DNA of 64,000 bases from CAWDVB01 sp963824105 (GTDB taxonomy: Bacteria > Actinomycetota > Actinomycetes > Propionibacteriales > Nocardioidaceae): assembly GCA_963824105.1 (NCBI GenBank), contig CAWGNN010000008.1, forward strand, positions 159,900 to 223,899, in the 5' to 3' direction. The notes beneath the pieces are model-generated. The model was not told the DNA's origin, did not search any database, and saw only the letters and a list, made by a program, of their open reading frames with translations. Made by a program: the position numbers and the translations under genes. Below, piece by piece: positions 34,685 through 42,520 of this stretch (position 1 is its first letter; each line of letters begins with the position of its first letter).

Positions 34685-35760
34685 GGCGCGTCCGCCGGCT
34701 CTTGGTCGGGAGCTCGCCGGCCGCGGGGACGTGCCAGCAAGGCGGTCAGCGCGAGGATCGCCAGGCCGACGACGGCGATGCCGACCAGGGCCGACAACAG
34801 ATAGGCGAGCGTGCGGTGGTCGCCGCCCTGGAAGCCGTAGCCGCCGAGCAGCGTGTGGCTCCAGAAGGAGTTGTACTTCTCGAGGCCGGCAGGGACGGCC
34901 TGCAGACCGAGTGAGCGCAGGTCGAGGTTCTGGGGAGTGGCCTCGCCGAAGGCGCCACCGGGAGCGAGCAGGCCGAGCGGAGTCAGCAGCACCATCGCCC
35001 CGATGAATCCGAGCGCGACCTTGACCGGGCTCACTCGACGCCGGAGCGGCGGTGGAGCGTCGCCCAGGGTCATCGGCACCTTGCGATGGCTTGTGGCCAA
35101 TCGGCCGACATCGGTGCGCTGCAGGTACACCAGCACGCCGGCGGTGAGAATCGCCTCGGCCAGCCCGGCAAAGGTCAGGTGGGCGAGCATCAGCGCGGGG
35201 ACGCTCTGGCTGAGGTGGTACGGCGAGTACAGCGGCACCCCCGCCGCGGTGTGGAACAGGTCCGGTTGGATGCCCAGCTCGATCGCGGTCGCGAGAGCCG
35301 ACGCGTTGATGCCGGCGTAGCCTCCGATCGCGGCCGCCACGACCCGGCGGCGCGAGGTGAGGGGGGACCTGCCCGCGATCAACCGGTAGAACCCGTACCC
35401 GACGAAGGTCATGATGACCGCCATGTTGAGGGCGTTGGCTCCGAAGGCGAGGACTCCGCCGTCCCCGAAGAGCAGTGCCTGGATGAGCAGCGCGACCGAG
35501 ATGGCGATGACCGCCGCCCACGGCCCCAGCACGATGGCGATGAGCACCGCGCCGACCGCGTGGGCCGTGGTGCCGTCGGGAATGGGGACGTTGAACATCA
35601 TCACCAGGAAGCTGAGCGCGGCGAACATCGCCAGCATCGGCACGTTCCGCGAGGTGACCACGCGCTTGACCCGGCGGCTCGCGGTCACCCAGAACGGCGA
35701 CACAACGGCATATGCCGCCGCGCAGGTCGCCGGGCTCAGGTACCCGTCGGGGATGTGCAT
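34681..35760 (-). CDS. cbiM: nickel/cobalt-binding membrane protein CbiM/NikM with C-terminal PDGLE-like domain
   Basis: This 359-residue protein starts MHIPDGYLSP. In CbiM/NikM the first residues, Met1 and His2, help coordinate the metal, so the start at 35760 is certain; AGGAGG lies just before it. The CbiM domain covers about 1-210 (NVPIPDGTTAHAVGA, GDGGVLAFGANALNMA). The rest (FIGAMVLLTPLGLLAPGGAFGE to the end) resembles the PDGLE/CbiN-like component, which is often a separate gene. This makes the importer complete as M(N)QO. The palindrome at 35796-35818 just upstream suggests nickel-dependent control. No cobalamin riboswitch fits in the short leader. Confidence 0.93.
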   Translation of the reverse strand: MHIPDGYLSPATCAAAYAVVSPFWVTASRRVKRVVTSRNVPMLAMFAALSFLVMMFNVPIPDGTTAHAVGAVLIAIVLGPWAAVIAISVALLIQALLFGDGGVLAFGANALNMAVIMTFVGYGFYRLIAGRSPLTSRRRVVAAAIGGYAGINASALATAIELGIQPDLFHTAAGVPLYSPYHLSQSVPALMLAHLTFAGLAEAILTAGVLVYLQRTDVGRLATSHRKVPMTLGDAPPPLRRRVSPVKVALGFIGAMVLLTPLGLLAPGGAFGEATPQNLDLRSLGLQAVPAGLEKYNSFWSHTLLGGYGFQGGDHRTLAYLLSALVGIAVVGLAILALTALLARPRGRRAPDQEPADAP

Positions 35761-35795
35761 GGAACCTCCTGGCGCAGGGTCGCGCTCCGGCAACC

Positions 35796-35818
35796 TTATT
35801 GCACATGATTTGCAATAA
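35796..35818. promoter_or_regulatory. Nur-box-like palindrome upstream of cbiMQO
   Basis: The sequence TTATTGCA, seven bases, then TGCAATAA is a perfect inverted repeat. The inner part fits the published Streptomyces Nur box (TTGCAA-N5-TTGCAA) with a single mismatch. Nur is a nickel-responsive Fur-family repressor of nickel uptake genes. The site lies 36 bases upstream of the cbiM ATG, where it could block transcription, and also 140 bases from the divergent gene at 35958. Confidence 0.75.
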
Positions 35819-35957
35819 CGAACCGAGGTGCGCCTGCTCTGCCGGGGCGTAGGCGCAGAAGCCCCATCCGGTCGCACAGCCAAGGCACAGGTTGGTGGCA
35901 GGTTCTCCCCAAGTTGAGCCGTCAACCTCAGGTCAGATGACATGGGAGGTGAGCAGG

Positions 35958-36464
35958 ATGAGCGAGAGCGGTAACCGCTGGGAGCCGGATTCCCCGGACG
36001 GGGCAGTGACCCCTGAACCGGCGCCCGGGCAGCCAGTCGACGCTTCGGCGCAGGCTGCGTCCGCGACGGTGGAGACTGGCCCAGCGACTGGCCCAGCGGC
36101 TGGCCCAGCGACTGGCCCAGGGTCGGCAGCGGTGCCTGCTGTGTCACGCGGGCGGGGGATCGTCTCGGGGATCCGTTCGGGGACCACCTTCAAGCTGACC
36201 GCCGCAGGGCTGGTGCTCTTCTTGGGAGGCGGGGCAGGCGGCTACGCCTTGGCCCTGTCGCGCACGCCGTCGACCCAGATCGTGCCCGCCTACTTCCGCA
36301 TCCAGGGCAACCTGCACGGCTTCGGTGACGGAGACGGCGGCCCCGGACAGAGCAACCCCTTCGGGAGCCCGTTCGGCCAGACCAGCCCGTTCGGCCAGAC
36401 CAGCCCGTTCGGCCAGACCAGCCCGTTCGGGTCCGGTGGCACCAACCAGGGCGCCACGACATGA
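35958..36464 (+). CDS. small single-pass membrane protein with Pro/Gly-rich repeats, function unknown
   Basis: This 168-residue protein has a low-complexity Ala/Pro/Thr-rich N-terminal half with four TGPA-like repeats. One membrane helix follows at about 75-100 (LTAAGLVLFLGGGAGGYALAL). A Gly/Pro-rich extracellular tail repeats SPFGQT three times. GGAGGT lies seven bases before the ATG. The stop overlaps the ferric-reductase-like gene by four bases, so it probably serves the same electron-transfer system, perhaps as an anchor or partner of the FMN-binding protein. I do not recognise the family. Confidence 0.75.
   Translation: MSESGNRWEPDSPDGAVTPEPAPGQPVDASAQAASATVETGPATGPAAGPATGPGSAAVPAVSRGRGIVSGIRSGTTFKLTAAGLVLFLGGGAGGYALALSRTPSTQIVPAYFRIQGNLHGFGDGDGGPGQSNPFGSPFGQTSPFGQTSPFGQTSPFGSGGTNQGATT
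36075..36122. repeat. four 12-bp in-frame tandem repeats in the membrane protein gene
   Basis: The unit ACTGGCCCAGCG occurs four times in a row; units 1 and 2 are identical, and units 3 and 4 differ by one and two bases. It encodes a Thr-Gly-Pro-Ala repeat and can change copy number without shifting frame. Confidence 0.85.
36366..36431. repeat. 18-bp in-frame tandem repeats (three full, one partial)
   Basis: The unit AGCCCGTTCGGCCAGACC is perfectly repeated three times from 36366 to 36419 and then continues for 11 bases before diverging. It encodes Ser-Pro-Phe-Gly-Gln-Thr in the outer tail of the membrane protein. Confidence 0.9.
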
Positions 36465-37858
36465 CGGCATACGCGACGACTTCACGGCAGACCGCCACCG
36501 TGCACGGCCACCGTGCGCGCTGGGACGCCGCCGTCCGCACCGGCACGGCCTCCCTTCTCTGGATCGGGATTCTGCTGGTCACCTACTGGTGGGCTTCCGA
36601 CGGGGGCATCGGACAGCTCGGCGGCATCGCGGCAGGCATGCTCTCCCTCGGGCGGATCACCGGACTGGTCGCCTCTGTCCTCTTGCTGGCCCAGGTCATC
36701 TTGATGGCCCGGATCCCGGTGCTCGAGCAGGCCTACGGCCAGCATCGCCTGGCGCACCTGCATCGCCTGGTGGGCTTCACCTCGATCAACCTGATGCTGG
36801 CCCACATCGTGCTGATCACGTGGGGGTACGCCGGCGGCGCGCTCGGCGGCTTCCTCTCGATGCTGTGGACCTTGACCCTCACCTACCCCGGAATGCTCCT
36901 GGCGGTGGGGGGCACGATCGCCCTGATCATGGTTGCCGTGACCAGTGTGAAGGTCGCCCGCCGCAAGGTTCGCTACGAGTCGTGGCACCTCCTGCACCTC
37001 TACGCCTACCTCGGCGTGGGGCTGGCGCTGCCCCACCAGCTCTGGAGCGGCATCGACTTCATCTCCTCGCCCGGGAGGACCGTCTTCTGGTGGAGTGCGT
37101 GGGGCGTGTCCATCGCCGCACTGGTGATCTACCGGATCGGCGGCCCGGTCTGGTTGAACCTGCGCCACCGGCTCCACGTCACCTCGGTGGTCGATGAGGC
37201 TCCCGGGATCTGGTCGGTCTACGTCGCCGGAAAGCACATGGACGAGCTCCGGGTCGAGGCCGGCCAGTTCTTCACCTGGCGGTTCCTCTCGGGCCCCGGC
37301 TGGACCAGGGCAAACCCCTTCTCGATCTCTGCCGCCCCCGACGGCCGGAGCCTGCGCATCACCGTCCAAGGTGTCGGTGACGGGACGCACTCCGTCCGAC
37401 GACTCCGCAAGGGCACGCCGGTGCTCGTCGAAGGACCGTTCGGTCGGCTGAGCCCCCGCGCGAGGACCCGGCACAAGGTCGCCTTCATCGGGGCCGGCGT
37501 CGGGGTCACCCCGCTCAGGGCCCTGGCCGAGGCGATGCCGTACCGCCGCGGCGAGGCGGTCTATCTCGAGCGCTACTCGGACTCCCCGTTGTTCGCCAAG
37601 GAGGTCGACAAGCTCGCTCGAGACAGGGGGCTGACCGTCTTGCGGCTCAAGGGCCCACGTCGTTCGGCGAACTCCTGGTTGCCCGCCTCGGCAGGGACCG
37701 CCGGAGACTCCTACACCCTGAAGTACTGGGTCCCCGACATCGCCGAACGCGATGTCTACGTGTGCGGCCCCGAGGGCTGGAACGTCTCGGTCTGCCGCAC
37801 TCTGGCCCGCTTGGGCGTGCCCGACGAGAACATCCATACCGAGACATTCGCGTGGTGA
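36461..37858 (+). CDS. ferric-reductase-like transmembrane flavoprotein
   Basis: This 465-residue protein has about six membrane helices in residues 1-230, with paired histidines of a ferric-reductase/NOX-type haem domain (HRLAHLHRLVG, LAHIVLITW, YESWHLLHLYAYLGVGLALPH). A ferredoxin-reductase module follows, with an FAD segment (ANPFSISAAPDG), a GVGDGTHSV loop, an NAD(P) segment (FIGAGVGVTPLRALAEAM) and the C-terminal VYVCGPEGW. It would move electrons from cytoplasmic NAD(P)H across the membrane. The downstream FMN-binding protein is the likely outer acceptor. The ATG overlaps the preceding gene by four bases. Confidence 0.9.
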   Translation: MTAYATTSRQTATVHGHRARWDAAVRTGTASLLWIGILLVTYWWASDGGIGQLGGIAAGMLSLGRITGLVASVLLLAQVILMARIPVLEQAYGQHRLAHLHRLVGFTSINLMLAHIVLITWGYAGGALGGFLSMLWTLTLTYPGMLLAVGGTIALIMVAVTSVKVARRKVRYESWHLLHLYAYLGVGLALPHQLWSGIDFISSPGRTVFWWSAWGVSIAALVIYRIGGPVWLNLRHRLHVTSVVDEAPGIWSVYVAGKHMDELRVEAGQFFTWRFLSGPGWTRANPFSISAAPDGRSLRITVQGVGDGTHSVRRLRKGTPVLVEGPFGRLSPRARTRHKVAFIGAGVGVTPLRALAEAMPYRRGEAVYLERYSDSPLFAKEVDKLARDRGLTVLRLKGPRRSANSWLPASAGTAGDSYTLKYWVPDIAERDVYVCGPEGWNVSVCRTLARLGVPDENIHTETFAW

Positions 37859-37862
37859 GCCG

Positions 37863-38450
37863 ATGAAGCGCATCAGCCTCTGGGTCCTCAGCACCGTGTC
37901 CGTGGTGGTGCTGCTGTTCAGCTACCACACCTCGACCGCGGGGACGCTCAACATCGCCTCCTCACTCGTGGGGAGCTTGTCGGCCGGCACCCCGACGAGC
38001 AATACGGCTGCCGGCGGCCCACCCGCGGGCTCGCCGGGGAGATCGACCGGCAACGCCAGCTCGGGGAAGAGCACGTCGGGGAACGGTACGTCCGGGAAGA
38101 GCACGTCGGGGAACGGCTCGAGCAGCAGCCCGGGCAAGTCCTCGGCATCGACGGCCAGCCAGGCGCCGTCGGTGAACGGCAAGTTCACCGGGAACACCGT
38201 GTACACCAGGTACGGCGCGGTCCAGCTTGAGATCACCGTCTCAAAGAGCACGATCACCGACGTCACCATGCTCCAGGAACCCAACACGAACAGCTACGAC
38301 CTGCAGATCGACCACTACGTGGTGCCGATCCTGATCAGGGAGAGCATCAGCGCCCAGTCGGCGCACATCCAGATGATCAGCGGTGCGACGTACACCAGCA
38401 CCGGCTACGTCCAGTCCCTGCAGAGCGCGATCGACAAGGCAGGAATCTGA
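37863..38450 (+). CDS. exported FMN-binding domain protein (covalent flavin acceptor)
   Basis: This 195-residue protein has one N-terminal hydrophobic segment (signal or anchor) and a long Ser/Gly/Lys linker. The linker has two copies of GKSTSGNG, encoded by a 23-base direct repeat at 38064-38086 and 38094-38116. The C-terminal FMN_bind domain at about 100-195 contains SGATYTSTGY, where the threonine of the SGAT motif is the expected site of phosphoester-linked FMN. It starts four bases after the reductase gene and is followed by apbE, the enzyme that attaches such FMN. It probably carries electrons outside the membrane. Confidence 0.9.
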   Translation: MKRISLWVLSTVSVVVLLFSYHTSTAGTLNIASSLVGSLSAGTPTSNTAAGGPPAGSPGRSTGNASSGKSTSGNGTSGKSTSGNGSSSSPGKSSASTASQAPSVNGKFTGNTVYTRYGAVQLEITVSKSTITDVTMLQEPNTNSYDLQIDHYVVPILIRESISAQSAHIQMISGATYTSTGYVQSLQSAIDKAGI

Positions 38451-38454
38451 ACCC

Positions 38455-39243
38455 ATGACCGTCTCGGCGCCTCCGCTCTTCCGGCGCGTGGTGCATCTGA
38501 TGGGGATGCCCGTAAGCCTGGCCGTCAAGCCGGGGGAGCTCTCCGTGGAGGCAGTCGAGGCGGCATGGGGGAGGGTCATCGAGGAGCTGACCTGGGTCGA
38601 CAAGACTTTCAGCACCTACCGGTCCGACTCGTATGTGTGCCGTCTGGGACGTGGCGAGATCTCCGTGGCGGACTGCCCACCGGAGGTGAGTGAGGTCCTC
38701 GATCTCGGTGAGCAGGCTCGGGTCGCCTCTCGAGGTGCCTTCGACGTCCGTCGACCTGGCCCGGACGGCGCCCCCGTCCTCGACCCGGCCGGCGTGGTGA
38801 AGGGGTGGGCCGTGGAGCGGGCCGCTCGCCACCTGGAGGAGTCGGGGGTCCCCGGCTACTGCCTCTCGGCCGGCGGGGACATGGTCTGCCGCACTCGCCT
38901 CCCACAGGAGCCCGAGTGGACGGTCGGCATCGAGGATCCGCACGACCCGAAACAGGTGGTCGCGAAGGTGCCGGTCCGCAACGGCGCGGTCGCGACGTCC
39001 GGGCTCGCACACCGCGGCGCCCACCTCACCGACGCACGGACCGGCGCCACTCCGGATGCGCTCGCCTCGGTGACGGTGGTCGACGACAGCCTGACCTGGG
39101 CCGACATCGACGCGACGGCGGCTTTCGCGCTCGGGGTAGACGGGCCCGGGTGGCTGCGGGAGCGGGGTCGGACCGCGGTCATCGTCTGGGCCGACGGCCG
39201 CTCCGAGGTGCTCGCGCCGGCCCGGCCGACGTCGCATCCGTAG
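38455..39243 (+). CDS. apbE: FAD:protein FMN transferase ApbE
   Basis: This 262-residue protein belongs to the ApbE family, which moves FMN from FAD to a Thr or Ser of a target protein. Family marks are the start LMGMPVSLAV, the DKTFSTYRSDS segment, KGWAVERAARHLEESG, CLSAGGDMVC, and the metal-site region HLTDARTGATPDALASVTVV. It lies four bases after the FMN-binding protein, its obvious substrate. No clear signal peptide is seen, so it may act inside before export, or be membrane-associated. Confidence 0.93.
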   Translation: MTVSAPPLFRRVVHLMGMPVSLAVKPGELSVEAVEAAWGRVIEELTWVDKTFSTYRSDSYVCRLGRGEISVADCPPEVSEVLDLGEQARVASRGAFDVRRPGPDGAPVLDPAGVVKGWAVERAARHLEESGVPGYCLSAGGDMVCRTRLPQEPEWTVGIEDPHDPKQVVAKVPVRNGAVATSGLAHRGAHLTDARTGATPDALASVTVVDDSLTWADIDATAAFALGVDGPGWLRERGRTAVIVWADGRSEVLAPARPTSHP

Positions 39244-39312
39244 TGCCGCGGCCACAGGTCGGTACGTGAACACCGGCCCGTGACCGCCTCCCGCGCCGTA
39301 CGCTGCTGCCTC

Positions 39313-40044
39313 GTGAAACCGTTCCTGTTCCTCGCCACCCGCGCAGAGGCAGAGGCCGCCGACGACGAGTACGCGGCCTTCCTGCGTTGTGGGGGACTGG
39401 GTGCCCACGAGCTGGAACGGATCCGGATGGAGCAGCGACCGCTCGGAGCGGTCGACCTGGATCGCTACAGCGGGATCATCCTGGGCGGCAGCCCGTTCAC
39501 CGTGACCGACCCGGTGGAGGAGAAGTCCGCGACGCAGCTCCGCGTCGAGGCGGAGCTGGCCGACCTCCTCGACCAGGTCGTGGCCGCGGACTTCCCCTTC
39601 CTGGGGGCCTGCTACGGCGTCGGAGTCGTCGGCCGCCACCAATCCGGGGTGGTCGACCGCACCTATGCCGAGCCGGTGGGGGCGACGACGGTCAGTCTCA
39701 CCGACGCCGGGCGCCGGGACCCGCTGCTGGGAGTGCTGCCGGAGGCCTTCGACGCGTTCGTGGGCCACAAGGACTCGATTGCCCACCTCCCCGACGGGCT
39801 GGTGAACCTCGCGGGGTCCGCCGAGTGCCCGGTCCAGGCCTTCCGGGTCGGCAGCAATGTGTACGTCACGCAGTTCCACCCCGAGCTCGACGTAGCGGGG
39901 ATCGTGACGCGCATCGACACCTACCGCCACCACGGCTACTTCGAGCCCCACCGGGCCGAGGAGCTGATGGAGATGGTCCGGGCCAGCAAGGTCGAGCACC
40001 CCGAGATCGTGCTCCGCCGCTTCGTCGAGCTCTACGCCACCTGA
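39313..40044 (+). CDS. glutamine amidotransferase class I-like protein
   Basis: This 243-residue protein resembles the GMP-synthase-type glutamine amidotransferase domain standing alone. The nucleophile is the cysteine in LGACYGVG and the His-Glu pair is in QFHPELD. GGSPFTVTD is also typical of the YfeJ/GuaA-like subgroup. No synthase partner is adjacent, so its acceptor is unknown. The GTG at 39313 fits the homologous start; an alternative lies 11 codons earlier. A strong hairpin follows it. Confidence 0.88.
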   Translation: MKPFLFLATRAEAEAADDEYAAFLRCGGLGAHELERIRMEQRPLGAVDLDRYSGIILGGSPFTVTDPVEEKSATQLRVEAELADLLDQVVAADFPFLGACYGVGVVGRHQSGVVDRTYAEPVGATTVSLTDAGRRDPLLGVLPEAFDAFVGHKDSIAHLPDGLVNLAGSAECPVQAFRVGSNVYVTQFHPELDVAGIVTRIDTYRHHGYFEPHRAEELMEMVRASKVEHPEIVLRRFVELYAT

Positions 40045-40053
40045 CGGTGGGGA

Positions 40054-40123
40054 AGATTTTCACGTTAACCTGAAAATCTGGTCGTTTGCACGAGGAACTC
40101 CTCGTGCAAACGACCAGATTTTC
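40054..40123. terminator. 52-bp perfect palindrome with a competing upstream arm
   Basis: Two 25-base arms (40072-40096 and 40099-40123) are perfectly complementary around a two-base loop. The arms begin GAAAATCTGG and end CCAGATTTTC. A further arm, AGATTTTCA at 40054-40062, is complementary to TGAAAATCT at 40071-40079 and so competes with the lower part of the big stem. It lies ten bases after the amidotransferase stop and 80 bases before the next gene. A very strong intrinsic terminator is the simplest reading; the third arm leaves room for attenuation. Confidence 0.7.
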
Positions 40124-40203
40124 GTGCCCACCGGACCGGTGACCGCAGCCTCGTGACGTGAGGCCGCGAAGCACCGATTGCTCCCTGCTCTACGGTGTGG
40201 CCC

Positions 40204-40956
40204 ATGAGCGACCTCGAGATCACCACCCCGGACGGCCCCGTCGAGGCCTACCTGAGCAGGCCCCCGCAGGGCGAGGGCCCCGGCGTGCTCTTCTTCATGG
40301 ACGCCATCGGTCTGCGGCCACAGATCCGGTCGATGATGGACCGGATCGCCTCCTGGGGCTATGTGGTCGTCGCGCCGAACCTCTTCCATCGCGAGGGGCC
40401 GGCCGGCGAGATGGCGCCCTCCGGGGACCTCCGAACGCCGGAGGATCGCGAAGCCTTCTTCCAGGTGGCGATGCCACGGGTCGGGCGGCTCACCTCCGAC
40501 CTGGTCGCCTCGGACCTCGACGCGTACGTCGACGCGCTCCAGGGGCTCGAGGGTGTGCGGACCGGCTCGATCGGAGTCACCGGCTACTGCATGGGCGCTC
40601 GTGTCTCGGTGCGCGCCGCCTCCCTCCACCCCGACGCGGTCGCCGCCGCGGGCGGATTCCACGGAGGGGGTCTGGTCACCGAGGCCGACGACAGCCCGCA
40701 CCGAGGGCTGCCGGACGCCCGAGCAGCGTTCGTCTTCGGCCATGCCGACCAGGACGGCTCAATGCCTCCGGAGGCGATCGCGGCGCTCGAGCACACCATG
40801 GACGCGGCGGGCCTGGAGTACTCCAGCGCGATCTACCCGGGAGCACCCCACGGCTACTCCATGGCCGACACTCCGATGTATCAGGAGGAAGCCGCCGAGC
40901 GGCACTTCACCGAGCTGCGCGCGCTGCTCGACGCGCACCTCCTAGCAGCTTCCTAG
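40204..40956 (+). CDS. dienelactone hydrolase-family protein
   Basis: This 250-residue alpha/beta hydrolase has the dienelactone hydrolase nucleophile motif GYCMGAR with a catalytic cysteine. The histidine is in PGAPHGYSM and an acid residue is probably in FGHADQDGS. The N-terminal segment GVLFFMDAIGLRPQIRSMMDRIA is standard for the family. It is a cytoplasmic hydrolase of a lactone or ester; no ring-cleavage genes lie nearby, so the natural substrate is open. Confidence 0.9.
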   Translation: MSDLEITTPDGPVEAYLSRPPQGEGPGVLFFMDAIGLRPQIRSMMDRIASWGYVVVAPNLFHREGPAGEMAPSGDLRTPEDREAFFQVAMPRVGRLTSDLVASDLDAYVDALQGLEGVRTGSIGVTGYCMGARVSVRAASLHPDAVAAAGGFHGGGLVTEADDSPHRGLPDARAAFVFGHADQDGSMPPEAIAALEHTMDAAGLEYSSAIYPGAPHGYSMADTPMYQEEAAERHFTELRALLDAHLLAAS

Positions 40957-41012
40957 GGCCTGCCGCGCCCCGACACAGCGGAGCGGGCCTGCGCGGCAGT
41001 ATGGTTCCAGGC

Positions 41013-41567
41013 ATGGAGATCTTCCTGATCGTGCTGGTCATCATCGTCGTCCTTGTCGTCCTCTTCGTGGTCGGGTTCAACCGGCTGCGCACGATGAACA
41101 TCCGGGTGGACGAGGCCGAGTCCGGGATCGACGTCGCCCTGAAGCGGCGCTTCGACCTGATCCCGAACCTCGTCGAGACCGTCAAGGGGTATGCCGCACA
41201 CGAGAAGTCGGTCTTCGAGAATGTCACCCAGGCTCGCTCTGCGGGCCAGGCCGCCACCACGATCGGCGAGAAGGCCGCCGCCGACGCGCAGCTGACGCAA
41301 GCGCTGGTGAACCTCCGTGCGGTCGCCGAGGCCTACCCGCAGCTGCAGGCGGCGTCGAACTTCGCCAAGCTGCAGGAGGAGCTGACCTCGACGGAGAATC
41401 GGATCGCGTTCTCCCGACAGAACTACAACGCCGTGGTGCAGCAGCTGAACACCGCGGTGAAGACGATCCCGTGGATGTTGTTCGCCGGGGTTGCCGGGGT
41501 CAAGGAGCGGGAGTTCTACGAGATCCCTGACGACTCGCAGCGGCAGGCACCCAAGGTCGAGTTCTGA
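41013..41567 (+). CDS. lemA: LemA family membrane protein
   Basis: This 184-residue protein has one N-terminal membrane helix and a long helical LemA domain with the core VALKRRFDLIPNLVETVKGYAAHEK and the end TIPWMLFAGVAGVKEREFYEI. An in-frame ATG four codons earlier is an alternative start. It is paired with htpX 14 bases downstream, a common gene pair. The role is not settled but is linked to membrane-protein quality or stress. Confidence 0.93.
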   Translation: MEIFLIVLVIIVVLVVLFVVGFNRLRTMNIRVDEAESGIDVALKRRFDLIPNLVETVKGYAAHEKSVFENVTQARSAGQAATTIGEKAAADAQLTQALVNLRAVAEAYPQLQAASNFAKLQEELTSTENRIAFSRQNYNAVVQQLNTAVKTIPWMLFAGVAGVKEREFYEIPDDSQRQAPKVEF

Positions 41568-41581
41568 CGAGGAAGCCTCCG

Positions 41582-42511
41582 GTGTCCGACTCCCAGCGTC
41601 CGTCGACGTCGTACCACCAGCTCGAGTCCCGCAACGTCATGCGGTCGATCCTGCTGCTCACCGCAATGATGTTCCTGCTGGTCGGGTTGGTCTATGCCGG
41701 CGGTCTCTACTTCGGCCTGGGCGGTCCGGTGATCGCCGCGATCGCCGCGATCGTGGTCGTGTTCTCGACGTTCATGTCGTGGTTCCAGTCCGACCGGCTC
41801 GTGATCGCGATGACTCGGGCCCACGAGGCGGACCCGGTCCAGTACGCCCAACTGCACAACGTCGTCGAGGAGATCGCAATCGCGGCCGGGCTGCCCAAGC
41901 CTCGCGTCTACATCGTCGATGACCCGGCGCCGAACGCCTTCGCGACCGGCCGGGACCCCAACCACGGGGTGATTGCCTTCACGACCGGCATCCTGGGTGA
42001 GATGAACCGTGCGGAGCTCGAGGGTGTCACCGCCCACGAGATGGCTCACATCCGCAACCGCGACACCCTCGTCTCGGCCGTCGCCGCAGCGACCGCGGGT
42101 GCGCTGGCCGTCATCTCCGACATCCTCTTGCGGATGATGATCTTCGGCGGGGGACGCGGACGTCGTGGCGGGAACAACAACGCCGCAGGGGCAATCGGCC
42201 TCATTGCCGTGGTGGTGGGCGCGATTCTGGCCCCCATCGCCGCGGTGCTGCTTCAGGCAGCGATCTCTCGCAAGAGGGAGGCGCTGGCTGATGCCACCTC
42301 GGTCGAGTTCACGCGCAACCCCAGTGGCCTGCGGTCGGCGTTGCAGAAGCTCCAGCAGGACACCACCGTCGTGAAGGCACGGGCCAGCTCGGTCGCGCAC
42401 GTGTGGATCGAGTCCCCTCTGGACGAGAGCAACATGAGCAAGCTGTTCTCGACCCACCCTCCGTTGAGCGAGCGCATCGACGCCCTCGAGCGCCTCGAGG
42501 GAATGGCCTAG
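41582..42511 (+). CDS. htpX: HtpX-type membrane zinc metalloprotease
   Basis: This 309-residue M48 protease has two N-terminal membrane helices (about 22-65), the zinc motif HEMAH at 152-156, another hydrophobic region (about 185-215) and the third ligand region around REALADATSVEFTRNP. It cleaves misfolded membrane proteins on the cytoplasmic side. The GTG start follows GAGGA. It probably forms an operon with lemA and is convergent with the next gene, with nine bases between stops. Confidence 0.95.
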   Translation: MSDSQRPSTSYHQLESRNVMRSILLLTAMMFLLVGLVYAGGLYFGLGGPVIAAIAAIVVVFSTFMSWFQSDRLVIAMTRAHEADPVQYAQLHNVVEEIAIAAGLPKPRVYIVDDPAPNAFATGRDPNHGVIAFTTGILGEMNRAELEGVTAHEMAHIRNRDTLVSAVAAATAGALAVISDILLRMMIFGGGRGRRGGNNNAAGAIGLIAVVVGAILAPIAAVLLQAAISRKREALADATSVEFTRNPSGLRSALQKLQQDTTVVKARASSVAHVWIESPLDESNMSKLFSTHPPLSERIDALERLEGMA

Positions 42512-42520
42512 GTCTTCACT

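Noticed and set aside
35761..35795. Cobalamin riboswitch before cbiM
   Set aside because: The leader between the Nur-like palindrome and the ATG is only 35 bases, too short for a riboswitch.
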